A stretch of DNA of 7,143 nt from NCBI GenBank assembly GCA_005239795.1, contig SBBH01000221.1, forward strand, positions 1-7,143. Reading direction: 5' to 3'. The DNA comes from Planctomycetales bacterium. Its GTDB lineage: Bacteria; Planctomycetota; SBBH01. The first letter of the stretch is position 1, and each line of letters opens with the position of its first letter. Both the position numbers and the translations under genes were made by a program. Below are positions 1-6,709 of this stretch, piece by piece. The notes beneath the pieces are model-generated. The model saw only the letters and a program-made list of their open reading frames with translations. It was not told the DNA's origin and searched no databases.

Positions 1-67
1 CGGCGGGAGATCCCGTCCCCCCCAGTTCGGGCGGCATCGATGTCGGACGGATCGGAAGGTCAGCCAT
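1..67 (-). CDS. fliE: Probable FliE, N-terminal fragment
   Basis: An open frame begins with ATG at 67 and runs off the left edge, giving 22 residues that start MADLPIRPTSMPPELGG. A strong Shine-Dalgarno sequence, AGGAGG (72-77), lies four bases upstream of the ATG. The gap to the flgC stop is 28 nt. FliE, a small protein linking the MS ring to the rod, normally follows flgB and flgC, and its N-terminus is usually a poorly conserved, proline- and glycine-rich stretch like this one. The call therefore rests mainly on gene order and on the clear translation start. The conserved C-terminal part of FliE lies outside the window, so another small flagellar gene cannot be excluded. Confidence 0.55.
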   Translation of the reverse strand, partial: MADLPIRPTSMPPELGGTGSPA

Positions 68-95
68 GGGTCCTCCTCTATTTCCGCGCGGCGCC

Positions 96-521
96 TTAGG
101 CCAGGATACGGATCGCGGCCTGGCTCATGCTGCGCGCCGCCTCCATAGCGGTGATATTGGCCTCGTAGGCGCGCGAGGCCGCGATCATGTCCACCATCTC
201 CATCAGCGGATTGACGTTCGGCATCCGGACGTAGCCGGCCTCGGGCCCCTCCTTAATCGCCAAAGGGTGCATCGGGTCGTGCACAAGCTTGAAAGGTGTA
301 GGATCTTCCTCGATCCTCTCGACCGAGACCCCCTCGCCGCCGCTCTTTCCCGGGACGCCGACCTGGAAGAAAACGCGCTTGCGGCGGTACGGCACGGCAT
401 TCCCCTCGGCGTCCACGCCACCCTGGACCGTCTCGACGTTGGCGAGGTTGTTGGCCACTGTCTGCATCCGGATGCGCTCGGCCGTGAGCGCCGAAGCCGA
501 GATCTCAAAGATCGAAAGCAT
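96..521 (-). CDS. flgC: Flagellar basal-body rod protein FlgC
   Basis: A 141-residue protein, the usual length for FlgC, one of the proximal rod proteins of the flagellar drive shaft; it is exported by the flagellar type III apparatus and acts in the periplasm. The N-terminal rod signature is present: FEISASALTAERIRM at 5-19, then NNLANVETV at 24-32. FlgC-specific blocks follow: PYRRK at 44-48, EDPTPFKLVHDPMHP at 72-86, and the C-terminal stretch from GYVRMPNVN (96) through ASRAYEANI (115-123). There is no cleavable signal peptide, as expected for this export route. The ATG at 521 is preceded by GGAGGAA (525-531). It sits 24 nt after flgB and 28 nt before the probable fliE, so the three are almost certainly co-transcribed. 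All family hallmarks are intact. Confidence 0.96.
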   Translation of the reverse strand: MLSIFEISASALTAERIRMQTVANNLANVETVQGGVDAEGNAVPYRRKRVFFQVGVPGKSGGEGVSVERIEEDPTPFKLVHDPMHPLAIKEGPEAGYVRMPNVNPLMEMVDMIAASRAYEANITAMEAARSMSQAAIRILA

Positions 522-545
522 GAGTTCCTCCTACATGTGCTCCCG

Positions 546-971
546 TTAAACTCTGCCTCTGATCGCCCCCGCGATCAGGTTGTATTGCTGCGTCAGCATC
601 TGCGCCAAACCGTTGTGCCAAAGGGTGTTTTCCATGAGCCGCGACATCTGCTGCTCGGGAGAGAAATTGTTTCCGTCATGGCGCAGGAGGTTCCCTTCCG
701 CGGGGACCGTCTCCACCGCATAGCCGCCGCCGGCGCGGGGCTGGATCCCTTCTCCCTGAATCTCAAAATACCGAGGATGATGCAGATCCCGGTCCGCGAC
801 CGCCTCGGCCAGCGCTTTCTTGAACCCTTCGACAGGAAGATCCTGCGCGACGTAGTCCGGGGTTTCGGCGTTGGCGATGTTGTTGGCCAGGAGCCGTTGG
901 CGATCCTGGGCGAACGCCATCCCTGCCCGAAGAACAGGAACGGCCCCCTTACCAAAAAGTCCGCCGATCAT
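546..971 (-). CDS. flgB: Flagellar basal-body rod protein FlgB
   Basis: A 141-residue proximal rod protein, partner of FlgC. The rod motif NNIANAETPDY is at residues 30-40. The FlgB C-terminal block runs from DGNNFSPEQQM (99-109) through LAQMLTQQYNLIAGAIRG (122-139). I chose the ATG at 971 because AGGAGG (975-980) lies just upstream and because about 30 residues before the NNIANA motif is normal for FlgB. The same frame stays open to a TTG at 1001, but that start would add ten unconserved residues and has no ribosome-binding site. It is the first gene of the rod cluster, 98 bp after the response regulator. A candidate sigma-54 promoter (985-1001) lies immediately upstream, although its predicted transcription start would leave almost no leader. 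Confidence 0.94.
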   Translation of the reverse strand: MIGGLFGKGAVPVLRAGMAFAQDRQRLLANNIANAETPDYVAQDLPVEGFKKALAEAVADRDLHHPRYFEIQGEGIQPRAGGGYAVETVPAEGNLLRHDGNNFSPEQQMSRLMENTLWHNGLAQMLTQQYNLIAGAIRGRV

Positions 972-984
972 ACCCCTCCTTTGG

Positions 985-1001
985 AGCAAAGTAGATACCA
1001 A
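985..1001 (-). promoter_or_regulatory. Candidate sigma-54 (-24/-12) promoter for flgB
   Basis: On the minus strand the sequence is TTGGTATCTACTTTGCT. It keeps the invariant GG and GC ten bases apart and the full TTGG and TTGCT ends of the sigma-54 consensus, with mismatches only in the CACG core. It lies in the gap between an NtrC-class regulator and flgB, and an IHF-like site is upstream. One problem: with GC at -13/-12, transcription would start near 974, only three bases before the flgB ATG, cutting off the AGGAGG ribosome-binding site. Either the transcript is nearly leaderless, or it starts elsewhere, or the motif is fortuitous. Confidence 0.45.
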
Positions 1002-1028
1002 GCCATACCTGCAACCCCCAAAAACATG

Positions 1029-1041
1029 TAACTCATTGATT
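1029..1041 (-). promoter_or_regulatory. Candidate IHF-binding site
   Basis: AATCAATGAGTTA on the minus strand matches the IHF consensus WATCAANNNNTTR at every defined position. It lies in an AT-rich patch (about 1020-1075) that contrasts with the GC-rich surroundings. It is centred roughly 60 bp upstream of the start predicted from the -24/-12 motif, where IHF commonly bends DNA to bring a bound activator to sigma-54 polymerase. Short AT-rich matches can arise by chance in such a patch. Confidence 0.4.
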
Positions 1042-1069
1042 TCATTTAATTAATAACAATAACACAATT

Positions 1070-2470
1070 TCATCTCCTCAAGTTTGCGGCAGAATTCTCC
1101 ATTGGGGCGGCGCCGTTTTCCATTTTCCACTCCCTGAGCTTCTCCCGGAGCGTTCGCTCCGAAATCCCCAGGATCTCAGACGTCTTCTTCCGGTGCCCCC
1201 CTTGAGCGGCCAGGGTCTCGAGGATCACTTTTTTTTCGACCTCGGCGAGCGCCATCCCCGTCCATCCCGGGATGTTTGTGGCCGGCCCAGCCGCCAGGGA
1301 AGGAGCCTCGAGAAAGGCGAGCGACTCAACCGAAAGAGTCTCCCCCTCCGACAGAAGACAGACTCTTTCGATGACGTTGGCCAGTTCCCGAACATTTCCG
1401 GGCCAGGGATAGGCCTGGAGCTTCCTCATCGCCGCCGGGTCGATGGATTTGAACGTCCTTCCCCCGCGGCGCGCCAAGAGCTTCAAGAAATGCGCCGCGA
1501 GATCCGGAATATCCTCGATCCGTTCGCAGAGGGGCGGCAGCGCGATCGGCACGACATTCAAGCGGTAAAAAAGATCCTCCCGGAACTTCCCAGCCGCGAC
1601 CGCTTTTTCGAGCGGGCGGTTGGAGGTCGCGATCACCCGGACGTCGACATGGCGCGTGAAGGAGCTTCCCACACGCTCGAAGCACCGCTCCTGCAAAACG
1701 CGCAGGAGCTTGGCCTGCAAATTCAAATCGATCTCGCTCACCTCGTCCAAGAGGATCGACCCCCCGTCAGCCAACTCGAATCTCCCTTGGCGCGCGCGGT
1801 CGGCCCCCGTGAAGGCCCCTTTCTCATGGCCGAAGAGCTCGCTCTCCAAGAGCCCTGCCGAGAGCGCCGCGCAGTTGACGCAGACAAGGGGCTTTTCGCG
1901 CCTGACGCCCCAGGCATGGATGGCGCGTGCAACCACCTCCTTCCCCGTGCCGCTCTCCCCGCGCACCAGGACCGTGCTCGCGCTGTCGGCGATGCGCCGA
2001 ACCTCCTGGCGGATCCTCTGCATCGCGGCGCTCCCCCCCACCCACTCGAAAGCGTTCTGGCGTGAAAGCTCCTCACGCAGCCCCTCGTTCTCCTGGGTCA
2101 GGCGGTGCCGGGCCAACGCCTTCTCGACCACGACCTCCAGCTCCTCGGCCGGAAAAGGCTTCACCAGGTAATCGAATGCCCCCTTCTTCATGGCGTCCAC
2201 CGCCGTCTGCACCGTCCCGTAGGCCGTGACGACGACCACTGAAACCTTGGGATCATGACGAAGCACCGCCTCCAAAAATTCGATCCCTGTCATGCCGGGC
2301 ATCCGCAGGTCCGTGATGACGACAGGGAATTCCCCCTGCTGAAAGCGATCGAAGGCCTCGGTGCCGCTGGCGGCCAACTCGCAGGCAAAACCGATCCGGG
2401 TCAGGATCTCACCCATGGAATCTCTCATGAGAGCCGTATCCTCAGCGATCAAAACCCGGCGGGCTGTCAT
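1070..2470 (-). CDS. NtrC-class sigma-54-dependent response regulator, FlgR/FlrC-like
   Basis: A 466-residue activator with the full NtrC layout. The receiver domain (about 4-120) has acidic residues E10/D11, phospho-acceptor D54 (in VVITDLRMPG), T82 and K104. The AAA+ domain (about 143-370) has Walker A GESGTGKE (171-178), the sigma-54 contact loop GAFTGA (218-223), Walker B GGSILLDE (236-243), arginine-finger region FREDLFYRL (296-304) and YPWPGNVREL (354-363). A Fis-type helix-turn-helix (about 407-448) closes it. All key residues are present, so phosphorylation-controlled activation of sigma-54 promoters is expected. The ATG overlaps the kinase stop as ATGA, indicating coupled expression. 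The next gene is flgB, making the rod operon a likely target. An odd feature is an 18-residue tail after the DNA-binding helix containing MENGAAP followed by MENSAAN. Confidence 0.96.
   Translation of the reverse strand: MTARRVLIAEDTALMRDSMGEILTRIGFACELAASGTEAFDRFQQGEFPVVITDLRMPGMTGIEFLEAVLRHDPKVSVVVVTAYGTVQTAVDAMKKGAFDYLVKPFPAEELEVVVEKALARHRLTQENEGLREELSRQNAFEWVGGSAAMQRIRQEVRRIADSASTVLVRGESGTGKEVVARAIHAWGVRREKPLVCVNCAALSAGLLESELFGHEKGAFTGADRARQGRFELADGGSILLDEVSEIDLNLQAKLLRVLQERCFERVGSSFTRHVDVRVIATSNRPLEKAVAAGKFREDLFYRLNVVPIALPPLCERIEDIPDLAAHFLKLLARRGGRTFKSIDPAAMRKLQAYPWPGNVRELANVIERVCLLSEGETLSVESLAFLEAPSLAAGPATNIPGWTGMALAEVEKKVILETLAAQGGHRKKTSEILGISERTLREKLREWKMENGAAPMENSAANLRR
1095..1129 (-). 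repeat. Short TGGAAAA direct repeats, possible activator site
   Basis: Within the 3' end of the regulator gene, TGGAAAA occurs twice in direct tandem (starting at 1129 and 1122 on the minus strand), and TGGAGAA starts at 1101, 21 bp further on. The copies encode the repetitive WKMEN/MEN tail of the protein. They lie about 120-155 bp upstream of the start predicted from the flgB -24/-12 motif, a distance at which NtrC-type activators often bind. Activator binding here is speculation; the repeat may reflect only coding-level duplication. Confidence 0.25.
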
Positions 2471-3348
2471 GCGCTCACCTCTGCGGCGTCCCGGGGCGTC
2501 GCTGCCTCCGGAAGGGCGATCACGAAGCAGGCGCCGCGCCGGGAGTCCCCGTCGAGCCGCAGTTCCCCCTCGTGGGCCTCCACGATCCGCCAGACGATCG
2601 ACAAACCCAGCCCCACGCCGTTCGCTTTGGACGTCACGAACGGATCGAAGATCTTCGCCCGGAGATCCTCGGGAACGCCGGGCCCCGTGTCCGCGACCGA
2701 GATCACGACGCGTCCCGGCTCGCGCGCGGCGTCAATCGAGATCTCGCCCGCTCCCCCCATCGCCTCGCGGGCGTTGGCGATCAGGTTTGAAAACATCTGG
2801 ATCAGAAGATCGGGATCGGCCGTCAAGGAAAACCCTTCCGAGGGACGCACGCGGACTTTGATCCCCGACGCGGGCTCGTCGTCCAGACCCAAGAGCGCCA
2901 GCGACGACTTGATGAGCGCCCCCAGCTCGCACTCCCGTCGGTCCGGCGTCATCCCCCCGGCGAACGTCAGCGTCTGCTGGACCACCCGCTCCATGTGTTT
3001 GACCCCCGCCAGGATCTTCTCTACCAGGGACAGATCCCCCGGGCGCCCGACAAGCGCCCGCTGAAGAAGATTCGCGCAGAGTTGGATCCCGCCCAAGGGG
3101 TTCCGGATCTCGTGGGCGACACCGGCCGCCATCTGCCCCAAAGCAGCCAGGCGTTCCTGGCTTTTAAGAAGCGCGTTCTTCTCGCGCAGTTCTTCCGAAA
3201 GCCGTGCGAGCTCCCCCTGCATCCGTGCGTAGGTGCGGGTCCACTCCTGTGCCGTCTGCGTAAAATCCCGCATCAGATCCGCAAGATCGAGCGGCGTCGG
3301 GATTCCCTTTCCCTCCTTCAATCCCATGACCTTCGGATCGACAGCCAT
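2467..3348 (-). CDS. Soluble NtrB-class histidine kinase, FlgS/FlrB-like
   Basis: A 293-residue sensor kinase expected to phosphorylate the response regulator encoded next to it. The N-terminal 70 residues show no membrane segment and no recognisable PAS domain. Residues about 36-68 look like a coiled coil (QEWTRTYARMQGELARLSEE). The dimerisation/phosphotransfer region has H79 in VAHEIRNPLGG (77-87). The ATPase domain has the N box around N188/N192, G1 DTGPGVP (220-226), the F-box region IFDPFVTSK (233-241) and G2 GVGLGLS (244-250). The ATG at 3348 shares a TGATG junction with the upstream gene and is preceded by GGAGG; its stop overlaps the regulator's ATG. Lacking a transmembrane sensor, it must read a cytoplasmic signal or a partner protein, as the flagellar kinase FlgS does. 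The flagellar role is inferred from context. Confidence 0.93.
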   Translation of the reverse strand: MAVDPKVMGLKEGKGIPTPLDLADLMRDFTQTAQEWTRTYARMQGELARLSEELREKNALLKSQERLAALGQMAAGVAHEIRNPLGGIQLCANLLQRALVGRPGDLSLVEKILAGVKHMERVVQQTLTFAGGMTPDRRECELGALIKSSLALLGLDDEPASGIKVRVRPSEGFSLTADPDLLIQMFSNLIANAREAMGGAGEISIDAAREPGRVVISVADTGPGVPEDLRAKIFDPFVTSKANGVGLGLSIVWRIVEAHEGELRLDGDSRRGACFVIALPEAATPRDAAEVSA

Positions 3349-3800
3349 CACGGGGCTCCCTCCGCTTCCGTGGCTTGGCGGGTCTGGCGCGCGCCCCGGC
3401 GAGCCCCGTAAGCGTCGAGGGCTCGGCGCCCCTGGGCGAGCTGCCGGATCCGAAGGACCACGGCATCCTTCTCCGCCTGCCATTTCTCCATCCCGGCCCC
3501 CTGGGCCTGGATCAATTTCTGGAGCAGGGCCTGCACCGAAGCGACCTCCTGCTGGATCAATGCCTTCTCCACTCCCTCCATGGGGAGAGGATCCGCGTCG
3601 ATTGATTTTTTCTGGGCGTTCGCCTCCCGCTGTATCGTCTCGATCTCTATTTTCAAGATCCTTTGCTCGGCCAGAGACGCCAGGAGCGCTTCGGGATCCT
3701 CTCCCATCTGGGCCTGGGACTCGACCTTGGCAAGCATCTCGGCATACAGCGCCTGCTGCGCCCTCAGAGACTCCAGGAAACGAGCCACATTTTCGCGCAT
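3348..3800 (-). CDS. FlgN-like coiled-coil protein
   Basis: A 150-residue, almost wholly helical protein. Residues 1-30, 36-68 and 76-128 form heptad-like helices rich in Leu, Glu, Gln and Ala, and the last 20 residues are a basic, unstructured tail. Size, helical-hairpin layout and the closing pattern GRRALDAYG (124-132) resemble FlgN, the cytoplasmic export chaperone for hook-filament junction proteins, but FlgN is poorly conserved and this is not decisive. The start is the ATG at 3800, with GGAG (3807-3810) upstream and a 13-nt gap after the TPR gene; the frame is open further upstream but only over the TPR gene. The stop overlaps the kinase ATG as TGATG. Its position directly before a soluble kinase with a coiled coil suggests it might instead be an adaptor; I see no motif proving either role. 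Confidence 0.55.
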   Translation of the reverse strand: MRENVARFLESLRAQQALYAEMLAKVESQAQMGEDPEALLASLAEQRILKIEIETIQREANAQKKSIDADPLPMEGVEKALIQQEVASVQALLQKLIQAQGAGMEKWQAEKDAVVLRIRQLAQGRRALDAYGARRGARQTRQATEAEGAP

Positions 3801-3813
3801 GCCGATCTCCGCT

Positions 3814-6306
3814 TTAGCGCGTCCCAGAGGCGCTGCCGATCTGAGCTTCACGCAGGCGCGCCATGTGCGCGACCCCTGGCGCCAGCGGCGACTGCCGGTC
3901 GGCAGCCTCCGATTGCTCCACCGCCCGCCGGTACGCCTCCCGCGCATGATCCAGCCGGCCGGCCTTCCAATGGAGATCCCCCAAACGGTAGAGAGCGTTC
4001 GCCTTGAACGGATCGTTCTCGGAGAGGGCCATTCTCAGGTAAAGCGCCTCGGCCTCTCCTGAGCGGCCCAGACGGTGATAGGCCTCGGCAAAGAGGAAAG
4101 CGAGAGCCCCCTCCGGCGGCGCGTCCCCCAAGCGCACGTACTGTTCCCAATCGGCGACCACCTGATTCCAACGCCCCAATCCCGCTTCGATCCACCCTTT
4201 CTCACGCAAGGCCTGCCGATAGAGGGCGCGCCCTTCGCGGTAGTCCTGGACCTGCGCGCTGTCGGGGATCGGTTCGGCGTAGCGGGCGTAACGGCGCAGA
4301 TAGTGGTCCCACGTCTGGCCCGCCTGCTTGAGAAAGCCGATTTTCTTCACGGGATCGGCTTCGCCGACGGCGTCCGCCATCCGCCCGAACGCCCGCCCCA
4401 AGCCGTGCAAGCTCTCCCGCCAGACCGCGCTCGCAGGGTCGATCCCGTCGTCCCGGAGATTTCCCTGAAAGGCCGAAACAGCCCGCTCGATATCCCCGGG
4501 CTTTCCCCGGACGAGCAGCGCCTCCCCCAGGTTCAGGCGCGAAAGATAAACGGAGCGGGGCGTCCCCGTCTCCCGGAAGGCGGCTAGGTTCGAGCGGGTC
4601 TGTTCATAATGCATGATGTTGCGCTCGAAAACCGCAATCGCCTCCCCATAATCACCCAGAGTTTTCAAGATTGCGCCCAGTTCGAACAAGGCGTCTCCGT
4701 AGCGCGGGTGAGTCCGCCCCTGTTCGAGAAATTCCCGCATCACGTCGGCCGCCTCGGGAAGATCCCCAATCCCCTTCAAATGCGAGCTGATCCGCCACAT
4801 GACATTCAGGTACTCCGGGGCAAAAGGGGCCGATTCCAAAAAATCACGGCAGACCAGAGCCGAACGCAGATAGTCCTCATCGGCCTCCACAGCGCGTCCT
4901 GCGGCCATCGCTTCCTCAGCCCGGTCCGTGTAGTAGTCGGCGAGCTCCAGGGCATGGCGGCCCCTCTCCTTCGCGGGCGCATGCGATGCGAGCATCGATT
5001 TAGCCTCAATCGCCTCGCGCCAAAGCTTCTCCCGCCGCGACCGGCGCGACATCTGATCGAGATTGTCAAAAACCTCAACAAGGGTATTCAATACTGTCTC
5101 ACCCTCGCTCAAGGCGGTGAAGCCGGCCGAGAACCCCTCGCGGTAGAAAGAGATGGCCTTGGCCTCGTCCCCCCGACGAACCCAGGTATCGCCAATTCGC
5201 ATCTTAAGCGTCCCCTCCATCTCGGGCGGGACGTGGCCCGCCTCGCGCCTCACGGCCAGGGCCCGCTCGAAAGCGGCCATGGCTTGATCAAAGTATTTTG
5301 GGACGTCGTCGGCGCGCTCTTCCTTTCGATGAAAACATCCCAGGGCGTAGGCGATCTCTCCCTTCAGGTGAAAGGCCCGGAAATTTCCGCGCATCAAGGA
5401 TTCAGCCTCAGGCGATTCCAGAAGAGAAAGCGCCCGCCTCATCCGTTCCTGGCGCGCCGCCTCCTGTTCCGTGCGCGCGACCTCGAAAAGCGCCTCAGCC
5501 TCGGCCAGGGCCAGAGGGCCGCGGACAGATCCCGGAAGTTTGGCGATCGAAGCAGAGCGGGCCGCCAATTCCAGCACGCCTGACCAGTCTTTGTGATCCA
5601 TCAAAACCGGGAGCTTCAGGGTGATCGCGTCGATCTGGTCAGCCAGCGACGCATCGGCGCTGTGGAGGATAACGTCCACCAGCTCGGCCGCTTCCTGGGG
5701 CCGCCCCCCCAGACTCAGGGCCCGCACCTGCCCCCCCAGGTCTCCCAACTCCGCGAATCCCTGCGCCGCCTTGTCAAAATTCCTCAAATCCATCCACATC
5801 TGGGTGCGTGCCCTCTTAAGCTCTTGAAGCACGTCGCTCTCCGTCTCGACGGCCAGCGCGCGCTGGCAGGCGGCAATCGTCATCTCAGCCATTGCGCGAT
5901 TATTTGGCTGTACCTTGAGCTTGTTGACCAAGATTGTGAAGATGCGGCGGGGCCACTTGCGGGCTAGGCCGGCCTGCGGCTGGACCGCGTCCCACTGCGT
6001 CCAGAGTTGAAAGGCCTCCTCCACATCGCCCCGGTCCATTGCGCGGCTCACGCGCCGATTCCACTTTTCCTCAATGTCGGAAAGGGTGGGGGTTGTCGCC
6101 CAAAGCCAAGCCCACGCCAGAGCCCCCACGAAGAGAGACACTCCCAGAAGAGGGAACTGCCACCGCCCGTGCGGAATCGGAAGTTCCTCCGGTTCGGCGG
6201 CGCTCTCCGGAGAGAGGTCGGAAACGGCTGGCGCAGGGGCGGCGAGATCTTCTTTTTCTTCAGGAGACACGGCGGATCCCCCCCTTCTTCCCGTGGTGGC
6301 GGCCAT
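3814..6306 (-). CDS. Membrane-anchored TPR-like repeat protein
   Basis: An 830-residue protein with a single predicted membrane helix at about 51-70 (FPLLGVSLFVGALAWAWLWA). It follows a flexible Ala/Pro/Glu-rich N-terminal tail of about 45 residues, which probably stays in the cytoplasm. The remaining 760 residues are helical with tetratricopeptide-like pairs, clearest at 309-350, 366-398, 534-566, 586-615 and 733-800 (for example ALYRLGDLHWKAGRLDHAREA at its conserved positions), and probably lie outside the inner membrane as a protein-binding scaffold. No enzyme motif is visible. ATG at 6306 is chosen, with a weak GAGG 12 bases upstream, giving a 47-nt overlap with merR. A GTG at 6270, preceded by a better-placed AAGGGGGG, is a credible alternative that keeps the helix. 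The flagellar setting suggests a role in envelope sensing or basal-body assembly, but the precise function is unknown. Confidence 0.85.
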   Translation of the reverse strand: MAATTGRRGGSAVSPEEKEDLAAPAPAVSDLSPESAAEPEELPIPHGRWQFPLLGVSLFVGALAWAWLWATTPTLSDIEEKWNRRVSRAMDRGDVEEAFQLWTQWDAVQPQAGLARKWPRRIFTILVNKLKVQPNNRAMAEMTIAACQRALAVETESDVLQELKRARTQMWMDLRNFDKAAQGFAELGDLGGQVRALSLGGRPQEAAELVDVILHSADASLADQIDAITLKLPVLMDHKDWSGVLELAARSASIAKLPGSVRGPLALAEAEALFEVARTEQEAARQERMRRALSLLESPEAESLMRGNFRAFHLKGEIAYALGCFHRKEERADDVPKYFDQAMAAFERALAVRREAGHVPPEMEGTLKMRIGDTWVRRGDEAKAISFYREGFSAGFTALSEGETVLNTLVEVFDNLDQMSRRSRREKLWREAIEAKSMLASHAPAKERGRHALELADYYTDRAEEAMAAGRAVEADEDYLRSALVCRDFLESAPFAPEYLNVMWRISSHLKGIGDLPEAADVMREFLEQGRTHPRYGDALFELGAILKTLGDYGEAIAVFERNIMHYEQTRSNLAAFRETGTPRSVYLSRLNLGEALLVRGKPGDIERAVSAFQGNLRDDGIDPASAVWRESLHGLGRAFGRMADAVGEADPVKKIGFLKQAGQTWDHYLRRYARYAEPIPDSAQVQDYREGRALYRQALREKGWIEAGLGRWNQVVADWEQYVRLGDAPPEGALAFLFAEAYHRLGRSGEAEALYLRMALSENDPFKANALYRLGDLHWKAGRLDHAREAYRRAVEQSEAADRQSPLAPGVAHMARLREAQIGSASGTR

Positions 6307-6589
6307 TGGCGGTTTGATCCTCGAGTTGCCGCTCGACGTCAAGAATGTCCCGGATCTCGCGAAGCGTCTTGTTTTGGCGTTTCAGTTCCTGGATTTTTGT
6401 GAGTTGTCCAAAGACGGACTCGTCGTAAAGCCGATGCCCCGCCAGGGTCGAACGCTCCTCCGTGATAAGGCCGAGCAACGTGTAGGTATGCAGGGTCTGG
6501 CGAGAGATCCCGGTATGCTCGATGATTTCCCCGGTTCGGAACAGCTTGCGGGGAATGGGAACCCCCGCGAGGGCCCCTGTTGGCCGCAT
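6260..6589 (-). CDS. Short MerR-family transcriptional regulator
   Basis: A 109-residue protein consisting of little more than a MerR DNA-binding domain. Residues 17-30 (LFRTGEIIEHTGIS) start the winged helix, followed by RQTLHTYTLLGLI (30-42), GHRLYDESVF (51-60) and a helix to about 92. The basic tail (GRHHGKKGG, 96-104) contains no effector-binding domain, dimerisation coiled coil of usual length, or metal-binding cysteines. ATG at 6589 is chosen because AAGGA lies seven bases upstream and the conserved domain begins soon after; the frame stays open to about 6766 but those residues look non-coding. It is first in the unit and overlaps the TPR gene, so it may control that operon, including its own promoter, where a perfect dyad covers the -35 box. 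The ligand, if any, is unknown. Confidence 0.85.
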   Translation of the reverse strand: MRPTGALAGVPIPRKLFRTGEIIEHTGISRQTLHTYTLLGLITEERSTLAGHRLYDESVFGQLTKIQELKRQNKTLREIRDILDVERQLEDQTANGRHHGKKGGIRRVS

Positions 6590-6648
6590 TGAATCGTCCT
6601 TGGTGTCCTGTCCCACGTCCCCCTCGGCGTCCCCCCCGACAACACGTA

Positions 6649-6665
6649 AAATACGAAATGTATTT
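6649..6665 (-). repeat. Inverted repeat in the merR leader
   Basis: AAATAC and GTATTT are perfect 6-bp inverted arms around five bases. They lie just downstream of the start predicted for the merR promoter, in an AT-rich patch. This could be a weak hairpin or an operator half; the arms are short enough to occur by chance. Confidence 0.25.
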
Positions 6666-6680
6666 GATGGTTTCACGTTT

Positions 6681-6709
6681 ATTGAATCCTGGTCAATCCG
6701 TCTTGTCAA
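6681..6709 (-). promoter_or_regulatory. Sigma-70-type promoter for the merR operon
   Basis: On the minus strand a perfect -35 TTGACA (6709-6704) is followed after 17 bases by TTCAAT (6686-6681), a four-of-six match to TATAAT. The predicted start is near 6674, leaving a leader of about 85 nt before the merR ATG. It is the best promoter-like pair upstream of the five-gene unit. The -35 box lies inside a perfect inverted repeat, pointing to control by a repressor. Confidence 0.5.

Noticed and set aside
1002..1019. A second sigma-54 motif (GG...GGC) upstream of the chosen one
   Set aside because: The spacing between GG and GC is eleven rather than ten, and the -12 side reads ATGGC instead of TTGC.
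66..1031. Long plus-strand open frame (321 codons) across flgC and flgB
   Set aside because: It is antisense to two well-supported rod genes, has no ribosome-binding site of note, and its translation is rich in Arg, His and Leu without family motifs.
1193..2065. Plus-strand open frame (290 codons) opposite the response regulator
   Set aside because: It mirrors the AAA+ domain coding sequence; high GC suppresses stops on the opposite strand. No motifs are visible.
3349..3483. N-terminal extension of the histidine kinase upstream of 3348
   Set aside because: The extra residues are Gly/Pro/Arg-rich and lie over the preceding gene, whereas the ATG at 3348 has GGAGG upstream and forms a TGATG coupling.
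3801..3947. N-terminal extension of the FlgN-like protein into the TPR gene
   Set aside because: The added 49 residues are an Arg/Trp-rich frame over the 3' end of the TPR gene; the ATG at 3800 has its own ribosome-binding site and begins the helical region.
4609..5583. Plus-strand open frame (324 codons) opposite the TPR gene
   Set aside because: Antisense shadow of a continuous repeat protein; the composition is not protein-like.
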